In this document: positions 24,858-26,696 of the stretch, in pieces
Layout: each line of letters opens with the position of its first letter
Position numbering within the stretch: the stretch's first letter is position 1
Origin: CBCXVS01 sp965178525
GTDB taxonomy: Bacteria > Tectomicrobia > Entotheonellia > Entotheonellales > Entotheonellaceae
Direction: 5' to 3'
Assembly: GCA_965178525.1 (NCBI GenBank)
Contig: CBCXVS010000072.1
Span: forward strand, 1-26,696
DNA length: 26,696 bases
The notes under the pieces: generated by a model
Database searches by the model: none
What the model saw: the letters and a program-made list of their open reading frames with translations, nothing else
What the model was told of the DNA's origin: nothing
Program-made: the position numbers and the translations under genes

Positions 24858-26084
24858 TTACTGAGGGGAGAAGGCCGTCAAAATGGGGAGAAGCTGTGAT
24901 AGTTCCTGTTCTAAAAGCTGGCAGGCGCCGCTGGCGTTTGCCAGATCACCGGACGAGCCGACCTGTTCGAGATGAAACGCTGCCTGCATGGCGGCGGGCG
25001 CGCCCAATCCTCCTAAAGCCCCTTTGAGTGTATGCGCCGCGTGTTGCAGGGACTTGGCATCGCCAGTCGCTATAGCTTGGTGTATGGTGTCGAGCAATGG
25101 TGGCATATCATGCAGGAAGATGTCGATGATTTCCCTGAGTAACGCTCGGTCATGGCTGAGTTGCTCCAGGACGTCGTCTTCATCGAAGATGATGTCCTTG
25201 TGCTTCACCTCGGGGCTGTACCGTTCCGGTGGGCTCTGTGAGGCGACGACCCGATCGATCGTCTTGAAGAGCGTTTGGACTTGGATGGGCTTCGACATGT
25301 AATCATCCATACCGGCCGCGGGACAGCGCTCTCGGTCGCCCTGCATGGCATGGGCGGTCATGGCGATGATGGGGATATGGCCCCCTGAATGTTGTTCTTG
25401 TCCTCGTATAATCGTCACCGTTTGCAGTCCTCCAAGTTCAGGCATCTGCACATCCATGAGAATGAGGTCGAACGGCTGTTGGCCGAGGGCGGACAAGACC
25501 TCTTGTCCGTTCGTCACGACGGTCACCGTATGACCCTGCTTTTCCAAAAATTTCACGGCAAGCTCCTGGTTCACGGCATTATCCTCCGCCAGGAGAATAT
25601 CGAGTGGGGGCGGATTGGGGGAGGGGACGGTTTCGGAGGGGAGGGCAGGGAGGGCAGAGGGTTCTACGATGTCCCCTACTGCATGCAGTAGGGCATGTTG
25701 CAACTCGATTTGACTGACGGGCTTTGTCAGTGAGGCTGTGATTCCCAGCTTGTGACAACGGGAGGTGTCCCAGATATGGCAGGCTGAGGTCAGGAGCACA
25801 AGGGGCGTCGTAGCCACCATCGGTTGGGCTTGGATCCGCGACGCCAGTGTCAAGTCCTGCATGCTGGGCATCGTGGCGTCGAGCAGGATCACGGCAAAAG
25901 GCGTTGCGGCTAGACGTGCTGGCTCGATAGCCGTGAGGACCTCTGCCTCGTTTGCCACCACGGTTGGCAACATGCCCCAATGGCTGAGCATATCCGAGAG
26001 GACGCGGCGGTTGGTGGGGTTGTGGTCCGCCACTAGAATGGGGAGCCCCTGTACCGGCAGCAACGCTTCCGGGGTCAGATCCAT
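24858..26084 (-). CDS. REC-REC-HPt output part of a hybrid histidine kinase
   Basis: These 408 residues are phosphorelay modules. REC1 (about 14-135) has LLDATMP with Asp69 and SLTKP. REC2 (about 161-282) has LLAEDNAVNQ, LILMDVQMPE with Asp211, and MSKP. The HPt domain (about 305-405) has AAHTLKGALGGLG with His351. REC1 lacks the usual double-acidic start (VADHN), so it may be degenerate, while REC2 and HPt look functional. The open frame continues upstream in phase with the HATPase fragment, broken only by TAG 26100-26102 and TAA 26169-26171. ATG 26084 has no SD, so this is probably the tail of a broken kinase rather than a separate gene. Confidence 0.8.
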   Translation of the reverse strand: MDLTPEALLPVQGLPILVADHNPTNRRVLSDMLSHWGMLPTVVANEAEVLTAIEPARLAATPFAVILLDATMPSMQDLTLASRIQAQPMVATTPLVLLTSACHIWDTSRCHKLGITASLTKPVSQIELQHALLHAVGDIVEPSALPALPSETVPSPNPPPLDILLAEDNAVNQELAVKFLEKQGHTVTVVTNGQEVLSALGQQPFDLILMDVQMPELGGLQTVTIIRGQEQHSGGHIPIIAMTAHAMQGDRERCPAAGMDDYMSKPIQVQTLFKTIDRVVASQSPPERYSPEVKHKDIIFDEDDVLEQLSHDRALLREIIDIFLHDMPPLLDTIHQAIATGDAKSLQHAAHTLKGALGGLGAPAAMQAAFHLEQVGSSGDLANASGACQLLEQELSQLLPILTAFSPQ

Positions 26085-26168
26085 AGCCGGTCCATGGCGC
26101 TATCCCAAACGGGCCGTAAAATGAAACGTACTTCCCACTCCGGGCAGGCTTTCGCCCCAGAGTTGCCC

Positions 26169-26645
26169 TTACATCATTTCAACCAACTGACGTGAGATCG
26201 CTAAGCCGAGCCCTGTACCGCCATACTGGCGTGTTGTGGAACTATCCGCCTGGGTAAAGGCTTCGAACACGTCACGCTGCTTGTCAGGATCGATGCCGAT
26301 GCCGGAGTCCCGCACCGTAACGTGGAGATCGACATATGTCTCGGTGATCGCCTGCGCCTCGATGTCCAGCACCACGTCGCCCTGGGCGGTAAATTTAATG
26401 CCGTTTCCGACCAAGTTGACAAGAATTTGGCGAAAACGCCCGGCATCGCCAATGAGGGTATTGGGCACATCGGGATGTATATCATACACGAGTTCAATAT
26501 CCTTTCCGTGCGCGCGTAGAGCCAAGGTTTTCATAGTCGTATCGAGTGTTGCCCGCAGGGAAAAAGGCTGGGCTTCGAGCGTGAGTTTGCCGGCTTCGAT
26601 CTTGGAAAAATCCAGAATGTCATTAGAGTTGTTCCTCAATAGCAT
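26169..26645 (-). pseudogene. Histidine kinase HATPase fragment, lacking HisKA and ended by stops
   Basis: NDILDFSKIEAGKLTLE is the end of the HisKA-to-HATPase linker. It is followed by the N box FRQILVNLVGNGIKFT, the G1 box VRDSGIGID, FEAFTQADSSTTRQYGGTGLGLAIS, and RQLVEMM before the TAA at 26169. Beyond that stop the same frame reads GQLWGESLPGVGSTFHFTARLG, the normal end of a kinase domain, then TAG 26100 and on into REC1. Upstream of NDILDFSK the sequence (26646-26696) does not look like HisKA and soon meets stops, so the phospho-accepting His region and any sensor are missing. Confidence 0.8.
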
Positions 26646-26696
26646 AAGATCAGGTTCCCTAGCCCAGCCCAGATGCCCACCGAATCATCCTCAAAG

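Overview
The window is 26.7 kb of moderately GC-rich bacterial DNA with short intergenic gaps, Shine-Dalgarno-led starts and sigma70-like promoters. The gene mix (CaiB/BaiF CoA transferase, LLM-class flavin oxidoreductase, DAO-type FAD oxidoreductase, SDR, metallo-beta-lactamase-fold hydrolase, DUF2330, YceI, an ATPase-TPR pair, a multi-sensor-type kinase remnant and a group II intron) fits an environmental, metabolically versatile heterotroph. An uncultivated lineage of the 'Candidatus Entotheonella' type is my best guess, but this is inference from gene content only. An 8-N gap at 17694-17701 shows that this is draft scaffold sequence.

Layout. 1-2434: a frameshifted YdjC/ChbG-type deacetylase and a GT39-like membrane glycosyltransferase, visibly AT-richer at the left end. 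2460-4841 (minus): an exported beta-helix protein and an MBL-fold hydrolase. 5010-6365: an FAD oxidoreductase. 6478-9059: a P-loop ATPase overlapping a TPR protein, a candidate two-gene signalling or conflict module with its own promoter. 9261-10634: a secreted DUF2330 protein. 10663-12145 (minus): a frameshifted MFS transporter with an Asp-box (BNR-like) insert between TM5 and TM6. 12262-14690: an SDR, then on the other strand a multi-pass membrane protein followed by YceI. 15239-17692: the start of a probable TenA/PqqC-like gene cut by a group II intron. The intron's RT-maturase-HNH frame is continuous but carries seven TAG/TGA stops.

After the gap: a small unknown ORF, a broken ECF sigma factor and an ArsR regulator. 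Near-identical AT-rich operator-like sites lie in front of both regulators. An LLM oxidoreductase diverges from arsR. 20641-20732 is a cluster of hairpins. It is followed by a RelB-like antitoxin and a C-terminally truncated ParE-like toxin, which abuts an AlbA_2/HATPase_c_4 protein. 22820-24022 is a CaiB/BaiF CoA transferase.

The most striking gene is a peroxiredoxin at 24298-24729. Its peroxidatic cysteine codon is an in-frame TGA followed by intact conserved sequence, so it is very probably a selenoprotein. The right end holds pieces of a hybrid histidine kinase (HATPase, then REC-REC-HPt) separated by two stop codons.

Two cautions apply throughout. Several genes are broken (244-1145, 10663-12145, the intron ORF, the sigma factor, the kinase), and I cannot tell sequencing error from true decay. 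Continuity across the N gap is doubtful, because the same 78 bases flank it on both sides.
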